Part shown: one piece after another, positions 32,201 through 41,617 of the stretch
Layout: each line of letters opens with the position of its first letter
Position numbering within the stretch: position 1 is the stretch's first letter
Source: Platerodrilus igneus
Taxonomy: Eukaryota > Arthropoda > Insecta > Coleoptera > Lycidae
Assembly: GCA_036346225.1 (NCBI GenBank)
Contig: JARFIW010001082.1
Span: forward strand, 3,100,001 to 3,164,000
Direction of reading: 5' to 3'
DNA length: 64,000 nucleotides
Position numbers and translations under genes: made by a program
The notes under the pieces: model-generated
The model's input: the letters and a program-made list of their open reading frames with translations, nothing else
Told to the model about the DNA's origin: nothing
The model's database searches: none

Positions 32201-33066
32201 ATCAAGGTCGGAACTTCGAATCAGCATTGTTTCAAAATGTCTGCAAGCATCTTGGAATCAGGAAGACTAGAACCACGCCACTTCATCCCCAATCGGATGG
32301 AATGGTTGAAAGAATGAACAGGACGTTAGGGAAGTACCTGGCCAAAGTTGTCTCTGAACATCAACGAGACTGGGACCAATATCTACATTTGTTCCTACTG
32401 GCGTACCGATCTTCGGTACATGACAGCACAGGGTACTCGCCCGCTTGCGTAATGCTAGGACGTGAATTGCGGCTACCATGTGATCTTCGGTTTGGATTTA
32501 AACCTGGAGAAGAGATCGCAGGTGAAGATTACGTTAGTAAGCTTCGTGAAAGATCAAATAGTATTCACGAAAACGTCCGAAAGAATATACAGGCAGCAAG
32601 CGATCGAATGAAATCACAATATGACACGAGAGCACAAGAAGGTGGTTATCAACCTGGAGATTTGGTGTGGTTGTATAATCCACAAAGAAAACGTGGATTG
32701 TCGCCAAAACTACAAAGACAATGGGAAGGGCCGTACGAAGTGTTAAAAAGGATTAATGATGTAGTGTACCGGATCAGAAGATCCCCTCGTGGTAAACCGA
32801 AAGTGGTACACTTTGACCGTTTAACATCCTACGCTGGCAACAACCAGGAAGACTCGAATAATGATAATGGTGTTCGGCAAGTTATTAATCATGAGCCAAA
32901 TGTAGATTTTGAGAGCTTTATGGCGGCGTATGGTGGTTCCGCTAAAGCGAGATTTGGCGTTGTTGTTGAAAACAGCAAGATCTGTTTAGAGCACCAGAAG
33001 AGTATTCCTTGCACATTGCGTAGCTCAAGATTTGGCAATGTCAAGGGGAATAGCTGTTGTTTTTAA
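29291..33066 (+). pseudogene. Gypsy pol: protease, RT, RNase H, integrase
   Basis: Domains in order: aspartic protease with LLVDTGATRTIV (about 29430-29465); reverse transcriptase with RFCVDYRRLNNVTKKDSYPL, FSTLDLKSGYWQV and catalytic YLDDVIV (about 30680); RNase H with LDTDASNTAIGG (about 31120) and LRTDHAALKWLL (about 31318); integrase with an HHCC finger (HLHD...GGHFG...CRKCELC, about 31810-31945); a DDE core with AIDIAGPFP, HSDQGRNFESA and GMVERMNRTLG; and a GPY/F-like module WEGPYEVLKRINDVVYRI. Frame changes occur near 30200, 30610, 30770, 31115 and 31230. From 31231 to 32960 the integrase frame is intact. The order RT-RNase H-IN and the GPY/F-like module place it in Ty3/gypsy. Confidence 0.93.
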
Positions 33067-33545
33067 GAAAAAGTTTGGATGTGTGGATGAATTAGTACAA
33101 CAGCAGCCAACTGTAGGAAAAGCTTTGGTTCTTCAAGATAAAAATCGTTATGTTTACTATCTGGTCACCAAAAATTCTTCATGGCAAAGACCTAGTTATG
33201 GACATCTATGGGAGGCTTTGCTAAATCTTAAGGCGCAGATGATGGAGAATGGAGTAACAAGACTAGCGATGCCCAAGTTGGGCTGTGGACTGGATCACTT
33301 AGATTGGAGGATAGTCCGAAATATGCTAGAAGTAGTTTTCCAGGGAACCAACGTCCAGGTCCTTGTTTGTTGTTTTCAACCGGTTGCCTACCAAGACCAA
33401 GAAAAGAGTGTTGACTGTTATTTCCAACGACGTGGTGGATGCACCAGAGGAGATAGCTGCCGATACCGTAATCAGTCATCGAATTGGCGCCAAAATGTAT
33501 CTACAGTTACGAGACGTAACGGTTTTAAAGAGGGGGCAGTGTTGC
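32960..33545 (+). pseudogene. Macro domain (OARD1/TARG1-like) plus CCCH-like finger
   Basis: Downstream of integrase a separate frame (open from 33032) reads MSRGIAVVFKKKFGCVDELV, then RYVYYLVTKNSSWQRPSY, NGVTRLAMPKLGCGLDHLDW and NVQVLVCCF. This matches the macro domain of OARD1/TARG1, enzymes that remove ADP-ribose from acidic protein residues. From memory, the human catalytic pair is Lys84 and Asp125. A lysine in VTKN and an aspartate in GCGLD occupy the equivalent places. Sequence typical of the domain's N-terminus lies just upstream of 33032 in shifted frames, so this copy has one or two frame changes there. After the domain, CYFQRRGGCTRGDSCRYRN (33416-33475) has CX7CX5CX3 spacing like a CCCH finger with N in place of H. 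The frame then runs into the 3' LTR. It could be a C-terminal extension of pol or an expressed accessory product. Confidence 0.85.
33527..33539 (+). promoter_or_regulatory. Gypsy polypurine tract
   Basis: AAAGAGGGGGCAG lies immediately before the TG of the 3' LTR, the expected plus-strand primer. Confidence 0.8.
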
Positions 33546-34120
33546 GAGCTACTACTAGGCAACCCATCAAACACACAAGCGCTGTAGACTCTGCATACCT
33601 TTCAGGATACGAGAATTCTTTCAGCAATCAATTACATACAAACGCTCGAGGCACGGCGTATTCTCAAGGATTCCAGAATTGTTCTAGAAATTACGGGAGC
33701 ATGAGTCATCCTTGTAATCCAGAGTATATATAAGACCGCTAATGAATGCAAGAGTTAGTCTATTCTTGAATGTCTAATATAAATTATATCGTGTAAAGTA
33801 ATAGTAGTTTGGAGCTTTAGAAGTATATATAAACGTGATATGCTGTGTCTAATGTACATGCAGCTTGTTGTAGTATACATAAATAAATAGAAGTGCATAA
33901 ACAAATAGTTGTGTTAGTGGACCTATGGTAGAGAAGTTAGTTTAAGAAGATATTAGTGCTTGTCAATTCATTAGTGTAGTAGTGCTTCATTGTTAAGTGG
34001 ACTGAAAACATCTATAAATAAGGCATATACTGTTAATTAGACTTGTGAACAGTAAGTAATAAAGACGTTTGTTATTACTTGTTTTAAATTAAAGAAACGC
34101 GGTAGTAGTAGCCCGCTACA
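33540..34120 (+). repeat. Gypsy 3' LTR
   Basis: 581 bp, the version without the palindrome insertion. It contains a TATA-like GTATATATAAGACC (about 33724-33737) and several AATAAA signals (for example near 33881 and 34059). Confidence 0.93.
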
Positions 34121-35001
34121 GTATATAATATTTAATATAGAATATCTTTTTTATTATGAAAAACGCAGTAATGTGTAATAAATAAATACACATTCTGTTT
34201 GTATAGGTGCAGCCGCAGTTAGTGAATGAAGTACTATCAATTCCATCACTTTTGAGTTCGGGACACCCTTTAAGTTCTATACACTTTCTCACAGACTAAA
34301 ATAATAATAATAACAATAACGTTCTGTATATAAAATATCGGTAAAAGAAAAGGGAAAATTGTATCTTTCCGAGATATGATTCACTTTCATTCGGACCAAA
34401 CCACAGAAAGAAGATCAATTGGGACAACACGCTAAATTCACGAACTTTGAGTGTTAAAAATTCAAGTTGAGTGGAAAACCCACCCAACTTAACTTAAGAA
34501 TTGAAAAAATCATAACTCGATAGTCGATTATAAACTCGAGTTGCAAATCGGTTCGAGTTACAAGGGGACTCGAGTTGCGAGTTGACTCCAGTTGCACGAG
34601 TTGATTCGAGTTTCAAGTCGACTCGAGTTGCACAGTCACTTGACTCGATTCACACGAGTAGTGTTGTCACTCGAGTCACTCTATTAATTTGCGACTCGAG
34701 TCCCATCACTAAGTGACGCATCTCTTGTATTATTGGTCTGTGATTATGACTGCGAATGTCCGGTGATGGAAAGCAACCGTTTTATGCTCGTCACCAATAC
34801 TTATTTTTATTTTGTTTATTATTCGGTTATTAAATCTGACAATTAGTACTTTAGTTTTATTTATTCTGCCGCTCGATCCACCCTACAATCCTAAACTTTA
34901 AAATTATCACAATAAGCTTGCTAACTTCTGTATATTGGCATATGAGTCAAATCAAATAATTCTGAATCGCAAATTAAGCATGGAACATGAGGATATATAC
35001 A

Positions 35002-35297
35002 TTACATGTGATTTTCCAATGCTCCACCCGAAGGTACTACATTGGCCAGGAAGCAAGTTTTTTTTTACCTGGAAAATTTGGAATTTTGCCGAACCCTTGC
35101 TGTTCCAAGCAAGGTAGGGATCTTTAACGTGCGTGACAACACTCACACACGGGACCTCCATTTTACCTCTCATCCGAACGAGGGTGTATTTTTGTGAAAA
35201 ATGCTCGCCAAACTTTTTTAAGCGGACCGTGTCAGGATTCGAACCCGGGACCTTGAGCGTAGTGGTCACACACATACCACTACGCCATGGAGCCACC
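35002..35297 (-). mobile_element. Full-length tRNA-derived SINE
   Basis: Minus-strand SINE of 296 bp. The head GGTGGCTCCATGGCGTAGTG includes an A box (TGGCGTAGTGG) and a B box (GGTTCGAATCC). The body is shared with the other copies, and the 3' end is ATCACATGTAA with no poly-A. Its 13-bp target TGTATATATCCTC is duplicated at 34989-35001 and 35298-35310. The body motif GCACGTTAAAGATCCC recalls conserved central domains of some SINE superfamilies, but I could not assign it. Confidence 0.9.
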
Positions 35298-35308
35298 GAG
35301 GATATATA

Positions 35309-36783
35309 CAGTGTGTTCATGCTAAGAAGTACCACTAAATATTTCAGCTTGATGACCTCGGATTGAAATGTGGTTTCCTGGAGGTGAAGGGGGCGCAACG
35401 CAATACACATTTTGAGGAAATTTCAACATTTTAACTCTTTCAGTGCATGCATGTGCAATATGACTTACTTTTTTTTAAATAGTAACCTCAATTTTTTATT
35501 TTTTTAAAACCAATTTTTGTAAAAAAGTTTTTTTTAATTACAAAATTGACAAAATTAGAGTAATTAGTTTGAATTTCTCAATAATCTGTTTTTAATGAAT
35601 TTGTTTAGCTTAAATTCAAAATATCTTTGATATTATTAAATTACAATTTGTTTTACAGATAAGGCATACACAAATTCCTATTTTTGTTCATAATTTACTT
35701 TAAATTGTATTCATGCGAGCCACTTGTCGATACTATTACTAATCGACTATCTGATACGATAAACTAATGTTATTGGTTGTTTCAAATCGCAACTACAAAT
35801 GTGATTTGCTCAACATTCATGTTTGATTATGTCTTTTGCCTCTGTGTCACATTTGTTCTTAAATTGTTTTTACGTTATTTGTACATTTTTACTAATAATA
35901 ATTTATTGAAATGGATAACAGTGAAAAAATTGAACATATCTTGATTTATGGTGAATGTCACTGTGGTTCTCGACAGGCTGCTCGAGTATACGCCGATTGG
36001 TATCCAGATAGGTTTCACCAAAGAATATACCTTGGTTTCACCCACCTCACAACTATGTTCATAGATTTTCAGGTGGGTTAATTAAATGAACGTGGAGCAT
36101 TTCCTGGTAATCAAAATGAACCATCGCGACCTAGACCAAATAATCGAAGACACTGAATTACAGGTAATGGCTTACATACGCGAAAGCCTATGTTCATCAA
36201 TTAGACATGCATTTCGAGAATTGGTTTATCAGTTTGTGCAGTACACAAAATATTGAAAAATACAAAATTCAACCGTATAAAACTGATTATGTTCAACATT
36301 TACACATTGGAGATTCTGAAAGTAGATTGGAATTTTTGGTATGGTGTAATGTTCAACTCAAAATCGATAATTTTTTATTTAATAATCGTATTCTTTGGAC
36401 TGATGAGTCAAAATTTACAAATAATGGTGTAATGAATAAACAAAACCACAGATTAGGGATAATGCAAATCGGCATTGGTCCCTAGAAACTAATTTTCAAA
36501 CAGTTTGGGGAATTAGTGTGTGATTGGATTAGTTAGTGGGAAAAACTTCCTATACAAAAATTGTTTTAAAAAGATAATCTATTGAAATCTGTAGGAAAAA
36601 GTTAGGGTTGACATTAAAAAAAAGTAAGTTAAATTGCACATGCACGTACCAAAAGAATTAAAATGTTGAAATTTCCTCAAAGATGTGTATTTCAATATTT
36701 CCTTTTGTCTGCTGAAAACCCCATTTCAATTCGAGGTCTTTAAGTTGAAATATTTAGTGGTACTTTTTAATATGAATATACTG
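35309..36783 (+). mobile_element. mariner-like element with long inverted ends
   Basis: The ends are inverted over about 140 bp: CAGTGTGTTCATGC-AAG-AAGTACCACTAAATATTTCA at the left, and the inverse of the right end starting CAGTATATTCATATT and containing AAGTACCACTAAATATTTCA. Both share GAGGAAATTTCAACATTTTA near their inner borders. TA lies outside (35307-35308 and 36784-36785). The interior carries a decayed Tc1/mariner-type transposase. The SINE at 35002-35297 used a target overlapping the left border. Confidence 0.82.
35911..36620 (+). pseudogene. mariner-type transposase, decayed
   Basis: Starts MDNSEKIEHILIYGECHCGS followed by RQAARVYADWYPDRFHQR, the N-terminal helix-turn-helix of insect mariner-type (DUF4817-like) transposases. 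Then LNERGAFPGNQNEPSRPRPN appears in another frame, then SVCAVHKILK and a plus-strand frame at 36207-36485 with QHLHIGDSESRLEFLVWCN and the catalytic-aspartate block NRILWTDESKFTNNGV. Everything after QTVWGISV near 36520 is lost. Many stops; not functional. Confidence 0.8.
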
Positions 36784-36889
36784 TATAGTATCCATAGTAA
36801 AGGCATCTTCAAAACCCAAATTTTTAAGGATTTCCTCCACATGGTACAAAGTGGTCTAATTTAGAATAATCAAAGTTGTGCATGTACAC

Positions 36890-36950
36890 ATGCATTTACA
36901 CACACACGAACTCGTGCACGCACACACACACACAAACGCGCGCGCGTAAG
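36890..36950. repeat. CA-rich microsatellite
   Basis: Irregular (CA)n and (CG)n tract, including CACACACACACACAAACGCG, ending in CGCGCGCGTAAG. Confidence 0.8.
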
Positions 36951-37291
36951 TATTCGAAGTGAACGGACGTGGTTTCCTCACTCGTAATCAAGTGTTTAAA
37001 TTCAATAGTTTAAAGCATATTTTAATTAGTTATATAAGTGCTAATTAATTATGTGAACTTGACAATATGCAAAACGTAAGTGGTTCGTAGTTAAAAACTT
37101 TTATTTAATTTCTATATACTGAAAAATAACGCATAATTTCCTATTAATTTTACGCTATTGTATTAGAAATTGCTACAAAGATAGCAAAGCCGCACCAGCT
37201 GTGTGCTAGTTCATACACCTGTTGTTATTCAAACTCCGGTTTTATCATATATCCAATGTCTATTTTTCTATACTGTTAATGTTCCTTTCAT

Positions 37292-39380
37292 ATGGAGCAT
37301 AATTCCTTACCTATCAAAGCCTCTGCACGCAGACGCTCTGATTGCGATAACAGTACGCCAAGCAGTGAAGTACAAAGAACGCATAACGCTTCTGCTGTTA
37401 AAAGTACAAGCCATATCGATCACAGTAAATCCTTTTCAGATGCTATTAAAACGAGCATTTTTCCGAAGAAAGATCAAGCAGTCGTATTTCCAGCAATTGA
37501 TGGAAGTAAAATGAGAGATTATGTAATCGCTGTTGGAAAGTTAATTATCGCTAAAAACATATTGTTCGCTTCAAGAATGTCGAATAACAGAGTATGTATT
37601 TACTTATCTAATAAAGAACGAGCCTCGAATTTCGTAATTACTCACGGTGGGATCGACATAGGTAGTATTTATGTGCCTGTTAGAAAACTAATAACCCCTT
37701 TACGATGTACCCCCTTTTATACCACATACAGTAATTGAGTGTGCCTTAAAGCACCAAAGTATAAAACTGCTATCTCCTATATCCTTTATTGGAGCTGGAA
37801 TAGGTTTAAATGAATTTAAACATGTTATGAGTTTTCGCCGCCAAGTATACGTGATAGACGCCGAACACGAAAATGTACCATATTCTTCAATCGTTTCACA
37901 TGAAGACGAGGAGTATCATATTTTTATTTCGGACGATCAAGTTAGATGCTTCACGTGTAAATCATTGGGGCACATATCCTCATCCAGTCCTAACCCCAAT
38001 ATCGATAACCAAGTTGATACCGAACTTGACGGAAGCCGAAGTCAAAAAAGGCCACTTGCGCCTTCCGTAGAATCTTCAAAAAAATTTAATACAAAACAAC
38101 CACAACGAGGAGGGCCAGGAACCTAACGTTCCCATCCACCTACCACTTAGCGACCTAGTCGATGCAGTTAATAATGTTGATCCATTAATTATTACATAAT
38201 AGCAAACCTACAGATCAGCCATTTAAAACTGTCACTAGGGACTCAAAGCAGGCCCAAAAAAAGGTTAAAATTGAGTACTCAACTGAACAATAGACTCCTA
38301 TGACGAACTGTTACGTATATGGTCTAACTCATAGTGTTACGTGCCAAAATTTGGCACTAGACATTTTTTAGTTTAGTTTTGATGTGCGGGAGCTTCGCGC
38401 CATAAATTTTAAAGACTTGTGGCGCGTGTATTTCCGTCACGTCAGAAGTGCGTTGCGCGGAGATTCGCGTTAACGCGTATGGGGGGAAAAAGGTGGAGAG
38501 TTTCCCAAAGACGCTGAAACGTGGCCTTTTGCCTTGGAACATCCAGAAGAGTGGTTTGGTTGAGGTATCGTATCGTATCTTTATCTTTATTATGTAGATT
38601 TCCTTTCCTTATTTGATTATCGTCCCTGTAAACCCGTTCCTTATCGTTCCCGCTACATACAGGAAGAAGATATAAATTTGAAGCAACCTGGCCGAACCGC
38701 AGTCCACGCATGAGATCCATCTTTAAATAATCCGTAAGGGAGCCCCCGCCGTCGCTAGCCGGAGCAATCCTGATGGAAGTCGCAGCCGCCATCTTGAAAT
38801 TATCCTGAAGGAAGTCACGAGCAACCCTGAAGGGAGTGATTCTGTAGGAAGCGGTACCTATTCATGTGAGTACGCTGTTTTTTATAATACCTTTTATGAA
38901 TTTTGAATATTTAGTCATTACGTGTAATAATTTGCATATTGTGTGACGTCATTGACAGATGGGCGCACTAATTTCCATATTATAGATTAGCGTTACCAAC
39001 TGCCGTTGTGTCGCGTATACCGCGTCGACGGTAATATAAGAACGACACGTAAATGTAAGAATAGTACACCCTAGATTTCACCCTATTTACCGATTTCTTA
39101 AAAGAAGTAAAAGGAAGCGACAAACCATTAGCAATCGCACCACAACGTTATTCAGATGACATAGAGCAATTATTATTCTTATTAAAGCAAGTTGCAACAT
39201 ATTCAAAAGGCAGAGTACTAATGGACCGTTGCAAAAGGTTAGAAGTAGCGATTAAAAAGAACCTAATGATAGATGGACACAATCTAACATCGTCGGTACT
39301 ATCCATTAGCGCGTCCCAACAATCTATCTCACCCACAAATTCAGTGGAGAGCTTAAATAACACTCACAGCACATACTAAC
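37292..39380 (+). pseudogene. LINE ORF1 (gag-like), split by an insertion
   Basis: First reading frame of a non-LTR retrotransposon. It starts MEHNSLPIKASARRRSDCDN and continues through AVVFPAIDGSKMRDYVIAVG, KNILFASRMSNNRVCIYLSN and FIGAGIGLNEFKHVMSFRRQ to a zinc knuckle region RCFTCKSLGHISSSSP in which the expected later Cys is lost. A frame change near 37700 breaks it. At 38335 a 726-bp segment interrupts the frame, which resumes after 39064 with LDFTLFTDFLKEVKGSDKPL and ends near 39378. An endonuclease follows. The style resembles I/Nimb-group elements, which is an inference. Confidence 0.65.
38335..39060. mobile_element. Insertion with 4-bp target duplication, possible solo LTR
   Basis: The segment starts TGTTACGTGCC and ends CGTAAATGTAAGA, with ATAG on both sides (38331-38334 and 39061-39064). 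Removing it restores the LINE reading frame. The start looks like an LTR, but the end is not a clean CA, so the right border may be mutated or the class different. It is GC-richer than its surroundings and has TATA-like and TGACGTCA motifs (near 38665 and 38945). Confidence 0.55.
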
Positions 39381-39419
39381 ACATTTTAAGTTTATCTTAT
39401 TTACTAATACACTAAGGAC

Positions 39420-40430
39420 ACTTTAAAACTATTAACATTAAATTGTAAAAGCATAAGGGGCGAACTCAAAGCTTTCCAACTTAAAGAATATAGTACTGCT
39501 ACAAGAAACCAACATAAATGGCCAATCTCCTTTTAAAATACTCCCACAATACAACGCCATTATCAATCCATTCTCAAAAAACTACTCTGGTACAACGATA
39601 CTATTAAGAAACAATACTATTGCAGATCTAATAAGTCACGAAATTCTAATAGAGTCCTATCTTCAACATGTAACGTTATCAATTAATAACATTCTTTGGA
39701 ATATAATAACCATATACTGTCCCTATGACACACAAATGGCAATTAAAATTTATGAAACTCTAGAAGCACATCTAGTTAAATTAAAAGTAAACAGTGATTT
39801 GCGATTAATTATAGAAGGCAATTTTAATTGCACAACAGAATGGCAACTAGATAGATTAAACTCCGTTGAAAATCGTCCCAAAGTAGCAAATAGGTTACGT
39901 TATTTGATAGATAACATCCAAATATACAACTGGAGATACTTCAACCCAGCAAAAGATGGATATACATATATCACGCCGAATTCTTCTTCCAGGATCGATT
40001 GCTTTTACTATAGCGAAAATACCATAAATTTTATATCTGCATAGCAACCAAGAACATTTGGAATCTTGTAAGAAATATAGTATGTAATCTATAAAAACAA
40101 AAGAAAATATACATAAAGGACCTGTACTGCGGATTTCATAAAAGTATGGCAGTGGCACCGTTAGCAAATTACACAATTACACTACCCAAAAGCACTATTT
40201 ATTGGGCTATTATAGATTACTACAAGCAACAAAAACAGGTGATGTTTCTGGAAATATACAAAAGTCGGATAAAGTCACGAATAACACGAGAGTTTTTATG
40301 GTACCAAGCAAAGAATGACTCTGATTCCTTTCAGTAAAAATGGTGTACAAACGGAGCACTCTGCATAACCAATGGAGATACTTTGGTTTTCTCATCGATA
40401 CTTAACTAACGTACACCAAAACCAAATTAC
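39420..40430 (+). pseudogene. LINE endonuclease, decayed and 3'-truncated
   Basis: Second reading frame of the same LINE, with the N-terminal endonuclease only. Blocks: LNCKSIRGELKAFQ at about 39440; WNIITIYCPYDTQMAIKIYE; LIIEGNFNC (family GDFN, here with N replacing the catalytic D) at about 39805-39835; YNWRYFNPAKDGYTYI; and SSRIDCFYYSE near 39990. Later pieces to about 40330 (KSTIYWAIIDYYKQQKQVMF and similar) have stops. The reverse transcriptase is missing. Confidence 0.65.
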
Positions 40431-40557
40431 CAGAGGCAGTTAATATTACAGTTAACTATATAATTCTTTAAATATATTTAATATAATTATTATTTTCTAG
40501 GCGTACTCTGTATATAATGTAGAATGTTATAATGATAAGATATTGCAAATGTACAGT

Positions 40558-40694
40558 TTTAAATAAAATAATAATAATAACACATATACACACACATGCA
40601 CGCACACACAGACAGACACCTGCACGCATGCATGCACACACACATGCGTGCACGCATGCACACGCTTGCGCGCACACACACACACGCACACGTC
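40558..40694. repeat. (CA)n-rich microsatellite
   Basis: A 137-bp tract of CA, GCATGC and CGCACA units. An open frame passes through it and on into the piggyBac fragment, but that is a consequence of the repeat. Confidence 0.85.
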
Positions 40695-40861
40695 ATGGTG
40701 CACATTGCCAGTTTCTCATTAATACAAGTTTATACGTGTATATCCTATTGTATACATTGCCATTAGACTTCCCTAAATTATCAGAGGCTTGTTCAAATCA
40801 TAAAAATATTTCCTTTTTTTCAGTTTCGTTGAGATCATTGGCTACATTTTTCATTCAGAAA

Positions 40862-41537
40862 AATTGCATCAATGTGGCATTTACACGCATAGATAAGCTT
40901 ATGGCTCTTCTACCACCTCCATGTTCCGATATAAGCGATGAAGGTGAAAATGAGAAAGAAGTTCCTATAAAGCAATTCCAATCGATGATGGAGTTGGATA
41001 GTGATACTTCTGAAGCACCATCCATTTCAGATATTATATCTTTTGAAATGGAAGAAATAATGCAGCAATTATCATATACTGATGATGGATCAAAAGAAGG
41101 AGAATCCATTTTAATTATTCCTAAACACCAACAAAAGAAAGTAATTTTTCCATATCAAAATCTTGACTGTCTTTCACACCTTTGAAAACTAGGTCTCATT
41201 CAAAAAAGAATGTGATAGAAGTAAATGTATGTAGTCCTGTAGAAAGAATACATCAGTTGAAGAAAATCGATAACATCAAGAAAGACTAAGGTAAAGAGGC
41301 TTGATTGTAAGTGGTCAAAAACACATTTGCTTTTCCTGTAGAGATATATGATAATACTTTCACCACTTCTGATAAAGTAAAAACGCCACTGGAGTATTTT
41401 CTAATGTTTTTTTCCCTGAAGATTTGATTCAGATGAGTGTAGGTAATACCATAGAATAATTGATATACTCTATGGTAATACTAACATATACTCAGTTAAA
41501 CAGACAGGAAAATAAATCTGTGTTACATCAGATGAAA
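40862..41537 (+). pseudogene. piggyBac (PGBD-like) transposase, N-terminal part
   Basis: The N-terminal acidic region reads MALLPPPCSDISDEGENEKE, then SEAPSISDIISFEMEEIMQQ, followed in shifting frames by KTPLEYFLMFFPEDLIQM, which is the start of the piggyBac DDE domain (consensus like TPLDFFLLFF). It stops at the AGATGAAA target of the Merlin insertion. The remaining part is at 46597-46990. Before the Merlin insertion the two parts would have been continuous, with a SDEM-like codon series across the target. Confidence 0.75.
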
Positions 41538-41617
41538 GGTAAAAATGCAGTATAATGGAACTTCACCAATTTTGATGAATTTTTTTGGCAAATAGCCTAT
41601 ACCATAGGAGTAATGAT

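Larger units (their letters stand above)
27370..34120 (+). mobile_element. Ty3/gypsy retrotransposon carrying a macro domain
   Basis: A complete-length element: 5' LTR 27370-27999, interior with gag, protease, reverse transcriptase, RNase H and integrase, then a macro domain and CCCH-like finger, a purine tract AAAGAGGGGGCAG, and the 3' LTR 33540-34120. GTAT is duplicated outside (27366-27369 and 34121-34124). After the 5' LTR the sequence CTGGTGTCAGGCATTTG is the likely primer site. The LTRs differ by one substitution that I can see plus a 49-bp palindrome insertion, so the insertion is recent. At least six single-base frame changes break the coding region. It sits inside an older hAT-type element. 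No env-like gene was seen. Confidence 0.95.
27070..34711. mobile_element. hAT-type non-autonomous element, split by gypsy
   Basis: The terminal repeats are perfect over 20 bp, TAGTGATGGGACTCGAGTCG at 27070-27089 and its inverse at 34692-34711, with an 8-bp duplication AGTGACGC outside (27062-27069 and 34712-34719). An 8-bp target and TAGNG start are typical of hAT elements. Removing the nested gypsy element leaves about 0.89 kb with no transposase. Both arms are packed with the palindrome ACTCGAGT (more than ten CTCGAG sites within 27080-27250 and 34520-34710). The gypsy insertion interrupts it at 27370. Confidence 0.85.

Noticed and set aside
33032..33733. Envelope-like gene in the gypsy element
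   Set aside because: No signal peptide, transmembrane segment or furin-like site; the content is a macro domain and a zinc finger.
40468..41185. Open frames with Cys/Ala- or His/Thr-rich N-termini running through 40558-40694
   Set aside because: Produced by the CA-rich microsatellite; only the part after about 40860 has piggyBac character.
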